The notes under the pieces are model-generated. The model made no database searches, was not told the origin of the DNA, and worked only from the letters and a program-made list of their open reading frames with translations. Below are positions 15,837-23,544 of a stretch of 64,000 nt of DNA, in pieces (the first letter of the stretch is position 1; each line of letters starts with the position of its first letter). The DNA comes from G963663775 sp963664255 (lineage in GTDB: Bacteria; Bacillota; Clostridia; Oscillospirales; Butyricicoccaceae): contig OY760938.1 of the NCBI GenBank assembly GCA_963664255.1, forward strand, positions 1,426,001 to 1,490,000, read 5' to 3'. The position numbers and the translations under genes are program-made.

Positions 15837-16739
15837 ATGAAACAACCGATTTTAGTGGTCATGGCGGCTGGCATGGGCTCTCGTTATGGTGGTCTGAAGC
15901 AGTTGGATGCAGTCGGTCCAAATGGACAGATTATCATGGATTATTCTTTATATGATGCATATCGTGCTGGTTTTCGGCGCATTGTATTCATTATTCGACC
16001 GGAATTACACGATGTGTTTGCGGAAAAAATCGGTAAGCACACAGCCCAGCGCTTTGAGGTCACATATGTCTATCAAACGGTGGAGAACGTGCCGGAAGGC
16101 TCTGCTGCAGTGGCAGGTCGTACCAAGCCGCTGGGTACAGGTCACGCGGTTTGGTGTGCACATACTGCCATTGATGCACCTTTTGCGGTCATTAATGCAG
16201 ACGATTTTTACGGTGCAGAGGCGTTTGCAGCCATGTATCAGCATTTGAAATCGGCAGTGGATGATGAAAAATATCGCTATTGCATGGTGGGATATTCCAT
16301 TCAAAACACGCTGAGCGCAAGCGGTACGGTTTCTCGCGGGGTGTGCACCGCGGATGCGGCAGGTTATTTGACGGCGATTCAAGAATATACGTCCATTGCA
16401 CGAGGTGAGGATGGAAAAATTCACTGCGAAAATAATGAAATTTTGGCGGAAGGCACCCCTGTTTCCTTGAATTTTTGGGGATTTACGCCGTCCTTTGCAC
16501 AGGTGCTGACCGAGCTTTTAGAGCGATTCCTGCGTGAAAAATTGCCACAAAATCCGGAAAAAGCGGAATTTTATCTGCCGACAGCCGTGGATACACTCAT
16601 TCAAGAGGGGCGCGCAACTGCCCGCGTATTACATACCCAATCCAACTGGTTTGGTGTAACCTATCGTGAGGATAAACCGATGGTAGAGCAGGAAATTGCC
16701 AAATTGACCGATACGGGTATCTATCCGGCAGCGTTTTAA
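15837..16739 (+). CDS. NDP-sugar / nucleotidyltransferase family protein
   Basis: A 300-residue nucleotidyltransferase with the GT-A-like fold. The N-terminus LVVMAAGMGSRYGGLKQLDA is the nucleotide-binding signature (GxGxR...K) and VINADDFYG supplies the metal-binding Asp pair. It is shorter than GalU and differs from RfbA/GlmU, so the sugar phosphate substrate is unknown. It probably activates a sugar for a surface polymer or storage compound. ATG at 15837 follows AGAAAGGAA. The next gene, of unknown function, begins 19 bases after the stop and appears co-transcribed. Confidence 0.8.
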   Translation: MKQPILVVMAAGMGSRYGGLKQLDAVGPNGQIIMDYSLYDAYRAGFRRIVFIIRPELHDVFAEKIGKHTAQRFEVTYVYQTVENVPEGSAAVAGRTKPLGTGHAVWCAHTAIDAPFAVINADDFYGAEAFAAMYQHLKSAVDDEKYRYCMVGYSIQNTLSASGTVSRGVCTADAAGYLTAIQEYTSIARGEDGKIHCENNEILAEGTPVSLNFWGFTPSFAQVLTELLERFLREKLPQNPEKAEFYLPTAVDTLIQEGRATARVLHTQSNWFGVTYREDKPMVEQEIAKLTDTGIYPAAF

Positions 16740-16758
16740 CGAAAGGAGCGGTGGAACA

Positions 16759-17280
16759 GTGAATTTTGATACAGCCTATGCACGGTTTTTGGAAAATGCC
16801 GCGCAGGATATGGGAAAAGAGTTCAAAATCACACGAGATACCCTTGTGGAAGGACGTTGGGTGGCGATGGATGCGCGCTTCGATATGAGCTTTGAGCGAA
16901 AGCCATTTGGGCTCATTCCGACCGGAAATTTCACGCACAGTCATGAAATTTGCTTATTTGTGCCGATGAAATCACTCACTGCGGCAGAGATGGAGGAGAT
17001 GCTGGGGTATCTCGCAAAGGTACAAGACCAGCAGGTGAAGCTTGACAAATGGCACGAATTTACTATGCTGACGCTGATTCTGTTAACCGAAAATGCAGAT
17101 AAAACCGCCGTGAAAGCCTTGCGCAAGCATCAAGATGAGCGTCAATATAAGGTAGGCGGATGGTCGAGTGCGCGCGTGGTGGTGGTGGATTTGTCCGATG
17201 GCAAAAGCCATTGCAACAAGCATGGCAAACCGGCGCAGCAGCGACTGCAATCCAGCCTAAAACGCATATCTGCCAAATAA
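16759..17280 (+). CDS. Hypothetical protein, 173 residues
   Basis: Not recognised. The product is a soluble alpha/beta protein without signal peptide or membrane segment, containing FTHSHEICLFVPMKSLTAAE, a long amphipathic helix (AEMEEMLGYLAKVQDQQ) and a basic C-terminus. The start is GTG at 16759 with AAAGGAGCGG upstream. It directly follows the nucleotidyltransferase gene, so it may be linked to the same pathway, but nothing in the sequence shows how. Confidence 0.7.
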   Translation: MNFDTAYARFLENAAQDMGKEFKITRDTLVEGRWVAMDARFDMSFERKPFGLIPTGNFTHSHEICLFVPMKSLTAAEMEEMLGYLAKVQDQQVKLDKWHEFTMLTLILLTENADKTAVKALRKHQDERQYKVGGWSSARVVVVDLSDGKSHCNKHGKPAQQRLQSSLKRISAK

Positions 17281-17307
17281 ATCCTGTAAAATGCATCATA
17301 TTGCTGC

Positions 17308-17336
17308 TTGCTATTGTGAAAAAGGTGTGTTATGAT
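17308..17336 (+). promoter_or_regulatory. Sigma-A promoter of secG
   Basis: TTGCTA (17308-17313), 17 bases, TATGAT (17331-17336), upstream of secG at 17409. Confidence 0.65.
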
Positions 17337-17408
17337 GATAGGTATGAATATTAGGCGTCTGGGTAAGGCGTAGAAATAGGAATCATATGAAATAGGAGGA
17401 TGTCAACC

Positions 17409-17642
17409 ATGGAAAATGCTCAATTTGCACTTTCGATTGTGCAAGTGATTGCAAGTTTGTTTCTGATTGTCACTGTGTTGCTGCAAAAGGGCAAAACGCA
17501 GGGCTTGGGTGCAATCGGAGGTGCTGCGGATACGTTTTACAATGCCAATAAAGCGCGTGGTCTGGATGCGATTTTGGGCAAGGTAACCACTGTGATTGCA
17601 ATTATTTTTGGTGTTTGCACCGTTGCCTTGGTGCTGCTGTAA
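17409..17642 (+). CDS. secG: Protein translocase subunit SecG
   Basis: A 77-residue membrane protein with two membrane segments (about 6-24 and 55-76) joined by the conserved cytoplasmic loop LLQKGKTQGLGAIGGAAD. SecG completes the SecYEG channel. ATG at 17409 is chosen since TAGGAGG lies 9 bases before it; an ATG at 17400 abuts that site. In many Firmicutes secG is followed by rnr and smpB; here rnr lies 27 kb away and a small membrane protein gene follows instead. Confidence 0.9.
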   Translation: MENAQFALSIVQVIASLFLIVTVLLQKGKTQGLGAIGGAADTFYNANKARGLDAILGKVTTVIAIIFGVCTVALVLL

Positions 17643-17876
17643 ATGATGCGAACGGTTCAAATGGTCTTTTTGGCGTTGTTCGCACTGTGCAGTGCGGTTT
17701 CATTTCTGTTGCGTCTGCGCATGGGGATGATTCGTGGTGCTATAGACCGCGCAGAGCAGCCGCCGGAAAAGCAGGAAACCGCAACCATGTATTATCAACT
17801 GGCAAGCCGATTCTCCGTGGTTGCCGCCATTTTTTTAATGGCAACCTTAGTCGTTGGTATTTTTCTGCATCCATAG
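17643..17876 (+). CDS. Small two-span membrane protein, unknown function
   Basis: A 77-residue protein with two predicted membrane segments (residues about 3-23 and 56-75) and a basic-then-acidic loop (RLRMGMIRGAIDRAEQPPEK). The ATG immediately follows the TAA of secG and no separate ribosome site is visible, so it is likely expressed by translational coupling. It may be an accessory of the translocase or simply a neighbour; no family is recognised. Either ATG at 17643 or 17646 could be used. Confidence 0.7.
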   Translation: MMRTVQMVFLALFALCSAVSFLLRLRMGMIRGAIDRAEQPPEKQETATMYYQLASRFSVVAAIFLMATLVVGIFLHP

Positions 17877-17904
17877 GTCGTATTTTTTTACAAGATATGT
17901 GTCA

Positions 17905-17944
17905 TATAAAAAACCTCACCATCAAATCAGGTGAGGTTTTTTCT
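17905..17944 (+). terminator. Terminator after the secG unit
   Basis: AAAAAACCTCACC (17908-17920) pairs with GGTGAGGTTTTTT (17930-17942). Confidence 0.85.
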
Positions 17945-18005
17945 TTTGCAACACGCGGAGATGCGCCTAAACAGTCTATAAAATATATCAGAAAGCTTTT
18001 CGATA

Positions 18006-18042
18006 AACAAAAAAAGAACCGCAACAGCCGGTTCTTTTTTTG
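18006..18042 (-). terminator. Terminator after the ferredoxin gene
   Basis: AAAAAAGAACCG with CGGTTCTTTTTT around 18010-18040, loop CAACAGC; it lies 18 bases past the ferredoxin stop and has T runs on both strands. Confidence 0.85.
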
Positions 18043-18059
18043 CAAAATACAAGCTAAAA

Positions 18060-18230
18060 TTAGCCTGCAGTAATTGCACCAACAGGGCAGGTGCCTGCGC
18101 AAGCGCCGCAGTCTACACAAGAGTCTGCATTAATTACGTACTGACCATCACCAGCAGAGATAGCACCAACCGGGCAGGAGCTTTCGCAAGAGCCACAGCT
18201 AACGCAAGCGTCACTAATTACATGTGCCAT
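18060..18230 (-). CDS. 2[4Fe-4S] ferredoxin
   Basis: A 56-residue clostridial-type ferredoxin, the low-potential electron carrier of anaerobic metabolism (pyruvate:ferredoxin oxidoreductase, hydrogenase). Two CxxCxxCxxxCP cluster motifs are complete: C9, C12, C15, C19 and C38, C41, C44, C48, each followed by VGAI. ATG at 18230 has TAGGAGGT at good spacing; an in-frame upstream ATG lacks one. Monocistronic, between its own promoter and terminator. Confidence 0.97.
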   Translation of the reverse strand: MAHVISDACVSCGSCESSCPVGAISAGDGQYVINADSCVDCGACAGTCPVGAITAG

Positions 18231-18263
18231 GATAAAATACCTCCTATTTGAATCTATGTACAC

Positions 18264-18291
18264 ATTGTATCACATGAAAAAAAAAATGCAA
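18264..18291 (-). promoter_or_regulatory. Sigma-A promoter of the ferredoxin gene
   Basis: Minus strand: TTGCAT (18291-18286), a 16-base spacer of mostly T, TACAAT (18269-18264). Confidence 0.65.
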
Positions 18292-18471
18292 GACTTATCG
18301 CACATATTAGCATTAGTAAACATTTTACGTGTAATATAGTGCAAAAATATTATGATTTGACAAATTTCGAGGCATGTGCAGGATGGTTAGAAGTTGAAAA
18401 ACGGTGAAAAACTTTGTATGCGTGAGTATATGCTTCAAAACAGAAGATAATCTGATATAAACGCCCAAAAA

Positions 18472-18550
18472 GGTCAGTGAAGGTCAGAAAACAGGGTTGC
18501 GTTTTGCAAAGGGAATTTTTATAATAAGACCAAAGGTCAGAGAAAGTCAG
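18472..18550 (+). promoter_or_regulatory. Two CtsR-type operators flanking the ctsR promoter
   Basis: Direct repeats GGTCAG at 18472-18477 and 18482-18487, and again GGTCAG at 18535-18540 and AGTCAG at 18545-18550, each pair spaced exactly 10 bases, as in the CtsR box (GGTCAAANNNGGTCAAA type). One pair lies upstream of the -35 and one downstream of the -10 of the promoter at 18497-18525. CtsR repression of its own operon is established in Bacillus; binding here is inference. The remainder of the 341-base gap 18231-18571 shows no gene. Confidence 0.75.
18497..18525 (+). promoter_or_regulatory. Sigma-A promoter of the ctsR operon
   Basis: TTGCGT (18497-18502), 17 bases, consensus TATAAT (18520-18525), positioned between the two operator pairs. 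Confidence 0.75.
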
Positions 18551-18571
18551 GAATGGTGAGGTGGGACGCAC

Positions 18572-19024
18572 ATGAAAATGAGCGATATTATAGCAAGATT
18601 TATTGCAGAAATGCTGTCAGACGGCGGTGGCGTTGCAGAATTACAGCGAAAATCCCTGGCAAACCAGTTTTCTTGTGCACCCAGTCAAATCAATTATGTG
18701 ATTGAAACGCGGTTCACACCAGAAAACGGATATGTGGTGGAAAGTCAGCGCGGCGGCGGCGGATATATCCGCATCATTCGCTTAATGGATGACCGCAGAC
18801 AAACGCTGGTAGAGGCTGCGCGCGGTATCGGTGGCAGATTGACGCAAAACAACAGCGCAAGAATGACACAGACCTTGGTTCGTGCGGGTTTGCTGAGCCC
18901 TTCCGAGGGCAGATTACTGCTATCAGCGTGCTCGGATGGTGCACTGGCAGAGGTGCTGCCGGAGGAACGTGACCGACTGCGGGCGGGCATTTTCCGCTGT
19001 GCCATTCTGGGGCTTGCCACCTAA
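18572..19024 (+). CDS. ctsR: Transcriptional repressor CtsR
   Basis: This 150-residue winged-helix repressor controls class III heat-shock (clp) genes. The beta-wing signature SQRGGGGYIRI, with R60, which touches the DNA minor groove, is intact. The N-terminal helix-turn-helix (CAPSQINYVIETRFTPENGY) is as expected, and the C-terminal domain is where McsB acts. GAGGTGGG lies before the ATG at 18572. It is first of four genes, ctsR-mcsA-mcsB-clpC. Confidence 0.96.
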   Translation: MKMSDIIARFIAEMLSDGGGVAELQRKSLANQFSCAPSQINYVIETRFTPENGYVVESQRGGGGYIRIIRLMDDRRQTLVEAARGIGGRLTQNNSARMTQTLVRAGLLSPSEGRLLLSACSDGALAEVLPEERDRLRAGIFRCAILGLAT

Positions 19025-19074
19025 GACTCGATAAAAATTGAAGCCATGTTATATTATACTAAAAGGAGATGTGC

Positions 19075-19626
19075 ATGATGAAATGTGAAAAATGCGGCAA
19101 ACAAGAAGCCAATCTGTATTATCAGGAAACCGTTAATGGTCAAACGCGTGCAATGCATATATGCAGTGCGTGTGCGCGGGAGTTACAGATGTATACACCA
19201 TTTCAGCAGACAGTTGCCGGATTTTCCAACAGCTTCGGTGAAATTTTGGGCGTGCCGTCCCTTTTTGGAAGCATGGCTTCCCCGTTGTTTGCGGGGGGCG
19301 CAGAGGTAGAAGCAAAAAATAATCGTGCAGACACAGCACACACCTGTCCAAGCTGCGGCATGACCTTGTCAGAATTGCAGAGAAAGGGTCGCGTGGGGTG
19401 TCCGGACTGCTACCATACGTTTGCAGAGGTACTAACGCCCTACATCAAACGCGTGCAGGGAGCGGAATCACACATCGGCAGTGCACCGCAGCAGGAAGAA
19501 TGTTTGCCGCCGGAAGCCCATCCGCTGGATGCGCTCAAGCAAAAGCTGCAGGAAGCAATTCAAAGCGAAAATTATGAAGAAGCCGCACGATTGCGGGATG
19601 AAATTCGCAGAAAGGAGGAGAAATGA
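19075..19626 (+). CDS. mcsA: McsA, activator of the protein-arginine kinase McsB
   Basis: A 183-residue protein with two zinc-binding sites, C4/C7 with C30/C33 and C91/C94 with C109/C112, and a C-terminal UVR-type helical hairpin (about residues 148-180; LQEAIQSENYEEAARLRDEI). McsA binds and activates McsB and tunes CtsR and ClpC. ATG at 19075 follows AAAGGAG by 7 bases; ATGs at 19069 and 19078 are alternatives. It overlaps mcsB by 4 bases. Confidence 0.92.
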   Translation: MMKCEKCGKQEANLYYQETVNGQTRAMHICSACARELQMYTPFQQTVAGFSNSFGEILGVPSLFGSMASPLFAGGAEVEAKNNRADTAHTCPSCGMTLSELQRKGRVGCPDCYHTFAEVLTPYIKRVQGAESHIGSAPQQEECLPPEAHPLDALKQKLQEAIQSENYEEAARLRDEIRRKEEK

Positions 19627-20648
19627 GTATGTTTGAGCAAGCAGGCGGCTTTGAAAGCGTTGTGGCAAGCTCCCGCGTGCGGTTGGCACGAAATATCAAA
19701 GGCTATTCGTATGCAAGGCAGACGGCACAAACCTTAGCCGAGATGGCAAGCAAAGTGGAAGCCGCATTGCAAACGGCCCCCGTCATTGCAGATGAATTTA
19801 CGAAGACAGAGATTCACGCGGGCACGGCCCAAGCGCAGGCGATGGTCGAGCGGCACTTGATTTCTCCAGAGCTGGCACAGCGCGGCGGATGGGTGATTGC
19901 TTCCAGAAATGAAAACGTTTCCATTTTAATTGGCGAAGAGGATCATGTGCGTTTGCAGGTGTTGGGGCGTGGATTATGTCCTCGGGAATGCTTGCAGGAA
20001 GCGCAGCGATTGGCGCAGTTGTTGGAGTCGCAGATTCCGATGGACTATGATGAAAAGCTAGGGTATTTAACGGCTTGTCCAACCAATGTTGGCACAGGAC
20101 TGCGTGCCTCTGTTATGCTGCACCTGCCAATACTGGCACAGGTCGGTGGAATGCAGGAGCTCATTGGCTGGGCGGGTCGGCAGGGTTGCGCGGTGCGCGG
20201 TGCCTTTGGAGAGGGAACCGCCGCACAGGGCAGTTTTTATCAAATCAGCAATCAAGTGACCTTAGGGCAATCCGAAGAGACACTGACAGAGGGTTTGGTT
20301 TCCGTTTGCAGTAAAATCATTGCGGCAGAGCGCAAGGCGCGTTTGGCAATGCGGGAGCATGACGAGATAGGTCTGCTGGACCGTTTGTGTCGGTCCGTGG
20401 GGGTTTTGCAGAACGCGCGGCGTGTGGATACCAAAGAAGCCACTGCGTGCTTATCCGATGTTCTAATCGGGTTGGAGCAGGGGATATTGCAGGGAATTTC
20501 ACCGCACGACGTGTATTTGGCAGAGCAAGCGATTCAGCCGGCAACCCTGCAGCTGCAGACGGATGCGCCTCTGTCACAGGGCGAACGTGACAGTGCGCGC
20601 GCCACTTGGCTGCGGGAGCACATTGGAATGCAGTTGAAGATACAATAA
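19623..20648 (+). CDS. mcsB: Protein-arginine kinase McsB
   Basis: A 341-residue member of the phosphagen (guanidino) kinase family that phosphorylates arginines on proteins, marking them for ClpC-ClpP and inactivating CtsR. SSRVRLARNIKGY near the start and CPTNVGTGLRASVMLHLP, holding the active-site Cys, are the hallmark motifs. Arginine-rich C-terminal parts match McsB and not creatine or arginine kinase N-domains. Start ATG overlaps the stop of mcsA (ATGA) behind AAAGGAGGAG; a second ATG at 19629 is possible. Confidence 0.96.
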   Translation: MSMFEQAGGFESVVASSRVRLARNIKGYSYARQTAQTLAEMASKVEAALQTAPVIADEFTKTEIHAGTAQAQAMVERHLISPELAQRGGWVIASRNENVSILIGEEDHVRLQVLGRGLCPRECLQEAQRLAQLLESQIPMDYDEKLGYLTACPTNVGTGLRASVMLHLPILAQVGGMQELIGWAGRQGCAVRGAFGEGTAAQGSFYQISNQVTLGQSEETLTEGLVSVCSKIIAAERKARLAMREHDEIGLLDRLCRSVGVLQNARRVDTKEATACLSDVLIGLEQGILQGISPHDVYLAEQAIQPATLQLQTDAPLSQGERDSARATWLREHIGMQLKIQ

Positions 20649-20682
20649 CCCCCCTTGCATGGGGACAGAAAGGAGAAAAACA

Positions 20683-23127
20683 ATGTTCTTTCAAAATAAA
20701 TTTACCGAGCGTGCCGCACAGGCGATTCGTTTTGCACAGCAAACAGCACAAGAGCTGGGGCACAGCTATGTGGGTTCGGAGCATTTGCTGGTTGGCTTGG
20801 TGCGCGAGGGCACAGGCGTTGCCTATCAAGTGCTGCATACCGCGGGTGTCAGCGAAGAGAGACTGCTGCAGCAAATTGAGCAGACGATTGGACGGGGGCA
20901 ACCCGACCAGACCGCACCGCAGGGACTGACACCGCGCACAAAGCAGATTATTGAGCTTGCCGTACGCGCGGCATCTTCCATGGGACACAATTATGTCGGT
21001 ACCGAGCATCTGCTGATTGGACTGCTGCGAGAAGGACAAAGCGTCGCGCTGCAGCTGTTGGAGCATTTACAGGTCGATTTGCAAAAGCTCTATCAGAGCT
21101 TGTCGGAATCGCTCGGCGCAGAAGAACCGCTGGAAGAGCCAGCACAGAGCGCAAAAAGCGCAGAAACCAAGACCTTGGAGCAGTTTGGACGGGATTTGAC
21201 CGCAGCGGCACGAGAAGGCAAGCTGGACCCTGTGATTGGGCGTGCAGAAGAAATTCAGCGCGTCATTCAAATCCTCTCCCGCCGCACTAAAAACAATCCC
21301 GCATTGGTTGGTGACCCTGGTGTCGGTAAAACTGCCGTGGCGGAAGGGTTGGCACAGCGCATTATAGACGGTGATATTCCGGAAACATTGCGCAATAAAC
21401 GCATTATTTCATTGGATTTAACCAGTATGATTGCCGGCACGAAATATCGTGGCGAGTTTGAGGAACGCATCAAAGCCGTGGTGGCAGAACTGATGGCGTC
21501 CAAGGATGTGATTTTATTTATTGATGAATTGCATATGCTGGTGGGCGCAGGTGCGGCAGAGGGCGCAGCGGATGCAGCAAACATTTTGAAACCAGCACTG
21601 TCCCGCGGAGAAATACAGGTGATTGGCGCCACGACAAACGATGAATACCGCAAGCACATCGAAAAGGATGCCGCACTGGAGCGCCGTTTTCAGCCGGTTA
21701 CGGTAGGAGAGCCTTCGGCTGAAGATGCTATTCAGATTTTGCAGGGACTGCGTGACCGTTATGAAGCACACCATCGCATTTCGATTTCCGATGAGGCGAT
21801 TGCGGCGGCAGTGAAGCTGAGTGTACGCTATGTATCGGGTCGGCAGCTGCCGGATAAAGCCATTGATTTGATTGATGAGGCGGCATCTCGGGTGCGTCTG
21901 CAGGTGATTACAGCACCTCCAGAGCTCAAGCAGCTGGAAGATGAAATTGCGGCATTGTCGGCGCAGAAGGAAGAAGCGGTACAGGCACAGGATTATGAAA
22001 AAGCGGCAAAACTGCGCGATGCAGAGAAGTCAAAAAAAGAAGACCTAGAGGCGCAGCGGCGCGGTTGGAAGGAAGAGCAAACCAAAACCCGCAGTGCGGT
22101 GACTGAGCAGGATATTGCGGCGGTCATTGCCAGCTGGACGGGTATTCCGGTTGCAAAATTGACCGAGGATGAAAGCCAGCGTCTGCTGCGGTTGGAAGAA
22201 ACCCTGCATGAGCGTGTGATTGGACAAAATTTGGCGGTGGAAGCCGTGGCAAAGGCGATTCGCCGCAGCCGTGTGGGTTTGCGTGACCCGAAGCGTCCCG
22301 TGGGGTCATTCCTGTTTTTGGGGCCTACTGGTGTGGGCAAAACCGAACTGAGCCGTGCGCTTGCAGAGGCACTATTTGGCGATGAAAACACCATGATTCG
22401 CATTGATATGTCGGAATATATGGAGAAGCACAGCGTATCAAAGCTGATTGGCTCACCTCCGGGATATGTGGGCTTTGAAGAAGGCGGTCAGCTGGCGGAA
22501 AAGGTGAGAAGAAAGCCGTATTCGGTGGTGCTGTTTGATGAAATCGAAAAAGCGCATCCGGATGTCTTCAACATCTTGTTGCAAATTCTGGACGATGGTG
22601 TTTTGACAGATGGACAAGGTCATAAGGTAGACTTTAAAAATACGGTTATTATTATGACTTCCAACATCGGTGCACATAAAATCACAGGAGAAACCAAGAG
22701 GCCCTTGGGCTTTCAAGAAAGCCACGGCACCGAAGAGCAGAGCTATGAGCAAATCAAACAGGCGGTGCTGGAGGATTTGAAGCAGATTTTCCGACCGGAA
22801 TTTTTGAATCGTGTGGATGAAACCATTGTGTTCCGCCGCTTGACAGCAACCGAGATTGAGCAGATTGCGGCGGGTATGCTGGCAAATGTGGCAGCAAGGA
22901 TGCAGGATATGGAACTGCGGCTGCGCTGGACCGATGCCGCACGGGTGCATCTGGCAAGGGCAGGATATGACCCCGTGTATGGTGCACGTCCGCTGCGCCG
23001 TGCGGTGCAGTCTGAGGTGGAGGATTTGGTTGCCACGCAGGTACTCTCTGGAACACTGCACCACGGACAGACCGTATTACTGGATGTTGCGGACGAAAAA
23101 TTGATTCTGCATGCACAAGAAGCATAG
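20683..23127 (+). CDS. clpC: ATP-dependent Clp protease ATP-binding subunit ClpC
   Basis: An 814-residue AAA+ unfoldase that feeds substrates to ClpP. Domains in order: double Clp_N repeat (residues 1-145; SYVGSEHLLVGLVREG and NYVGTEHLLIGLLREG are its two copies), first AAA+ with GDPGVGKTAV at about 210-219, a middle coiled coil/UVR region near 415-465 (YEKAAKLRDAEKSKK) that binds adaptors, and second AAA+ with GPTGVGKTEL. The adaptor-binding region and operon with mcsAB identify ClpC rather than ClpA or ClpB. ATG at 20683 follows AAAGGAG; the frame continues upstream without support. A terminator follows. Confidence 0.96.
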   Translation: MFFQNKFTERAAQAIRFAQQTAQELGHSYVGSEHLLVGLVREGTGVAYQVLHTAGVSEERLLQQIEQTIGRGQPDQTAPQGLTPRTKQIIELAVRAASSMGHNYVGTEHLLIGLLREGQSVALQLLEHLQVDLQKLYQSLSESLGAEEPLEEPAQSAKSAETKTLEQFGRDLTAAAREGKLDPVIGRAEEIQRVIQILSRRTKNNPALVGDPGVGKTAVAEGLAQRIIDGDIPETLRNKRIISLDLTSMIAGTKYRGEFEERIKAVVAELMASKDVILFIDELHMLVGAGAAEGAADAANILKPALSRGEIQVIGATTNDEYRKHIEKDAALERRFQPVTVGEPSAEDAIQILQGLRDRYEAHHRISISDEAIAAAVKLSVRYVSGRQLPDKAIDLIDEAASRVRLQVITAPPELKQLEDEIAALSAQKEEAVQAQDYEKAAKLRDAEKSKKEDLEAQRRGWKEEQTKTRSAVTEQDIAAVIASWTGIPVAKLTEDESQRLLRLEETLHERVIGQNLAVEAVAKAIRRSRVGLRDPKRPVGSFLFLGPTGVGKTELSRALAEALFGDENTMIRIDMSEYMEKHSVSKLIGSPPGYVGFEEGGQLAEKVRRKPYSVVLFDEIEKAHPDVFNILLQILDDGVLTDGQGHKVDFKNTVIIMTSNIGAHKITGETKRPLGFQESHGTEEQSYEQIKQAVLEDLKQIFRPEFLNRVDETIVFRRLTATEIEQIAAGMLANVAARMQDMELRLRWTDAARVHLARAGYDPVYGARPLRRAVQSEVEDLVATQVLSGTLHHGQTVLLDVADEKLILHAQEA

Positions 23128-23225
23128 CGAATACGCGTGTAGCGTACCAAGTATCCAATGTAAAAGCATGGTTATATAGGTTTTGCACAAGAAAATCGAG
23201 AGTACATCGATTTTTAGCAGAACGC

Positions 23226-23272
23226 AAAAAAGCAGAAAAAACACAAAAATTGTGTTTTTTCTGCTTTTTCCT
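23226..23272 (+). terminator. Terminator of the ctsR-clpC operon
   Basis: AAAAAGCAGAAAAAACACA pairs with TGTGTTTTTTCTGCTTTTT (23226-23270) around a four-base loop; a 19-bp stem. Confidence 0.85.
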
Positions 23273-23371
23273 TATCATTATAACGTGAAATGAAAATATA
23301 TTGCAAGAATATGCGTCAAAAGAATAAAATAAGTAAAGTGCAAATGGCAGAGCCAACGATTTTACATTTTC

Positions 23372-23396
23372 GTTACAAAGAAATGCATTTTGTAAC
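23372..23396. promoter_or_regulatory. Operator-like dyad upstream of the antiporter gene
   Basis: GTTACAAA (23372-23379) and TTTGTAAC (23389-23396) form a perfect 8-bp inverted repeat with a 9-base gap, 70 bases upstream of the antiporter promoter. It could bind a dimeric regulator, unidentified. The gap 23128-23544 otherwise holds a terminator and a promoter, and no gene. Confidence 0.35.
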
Positions 23397-23466
23397 AAAT
23401 TTGCTCTTTGTGTTATTATTCATAATTTTTTGTGTATAATGTATGATGCTTTGTCGAAAATGGTGC

Positions 23467-23495
23467 TTGTGTTTCTGTTATACTGGGCGTATAAT
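23467..23495 (+). promoter_or_regulatory. Sigma-A promoter of the antiporter gene
   Basis: TTGTGT (23467-23472), 17 bases, consensus TATAAT (23490-23495). Confidence 0.6.
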
Positions 23496-23544
23496 GATAC
23501 CATTCGCTTTGAAACACAAAAAAATAAAAAACCGGAGGGGTTCT

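Noticed and set aside
15258..15845. Minus-strand frame of 195 residues, or its 3' 62-codon part, upstream of pyk
   Set aside because: No ribosome site at any candidate start; product is Cys-rich and erratic; the region is better explained as a promoter and structured leader.
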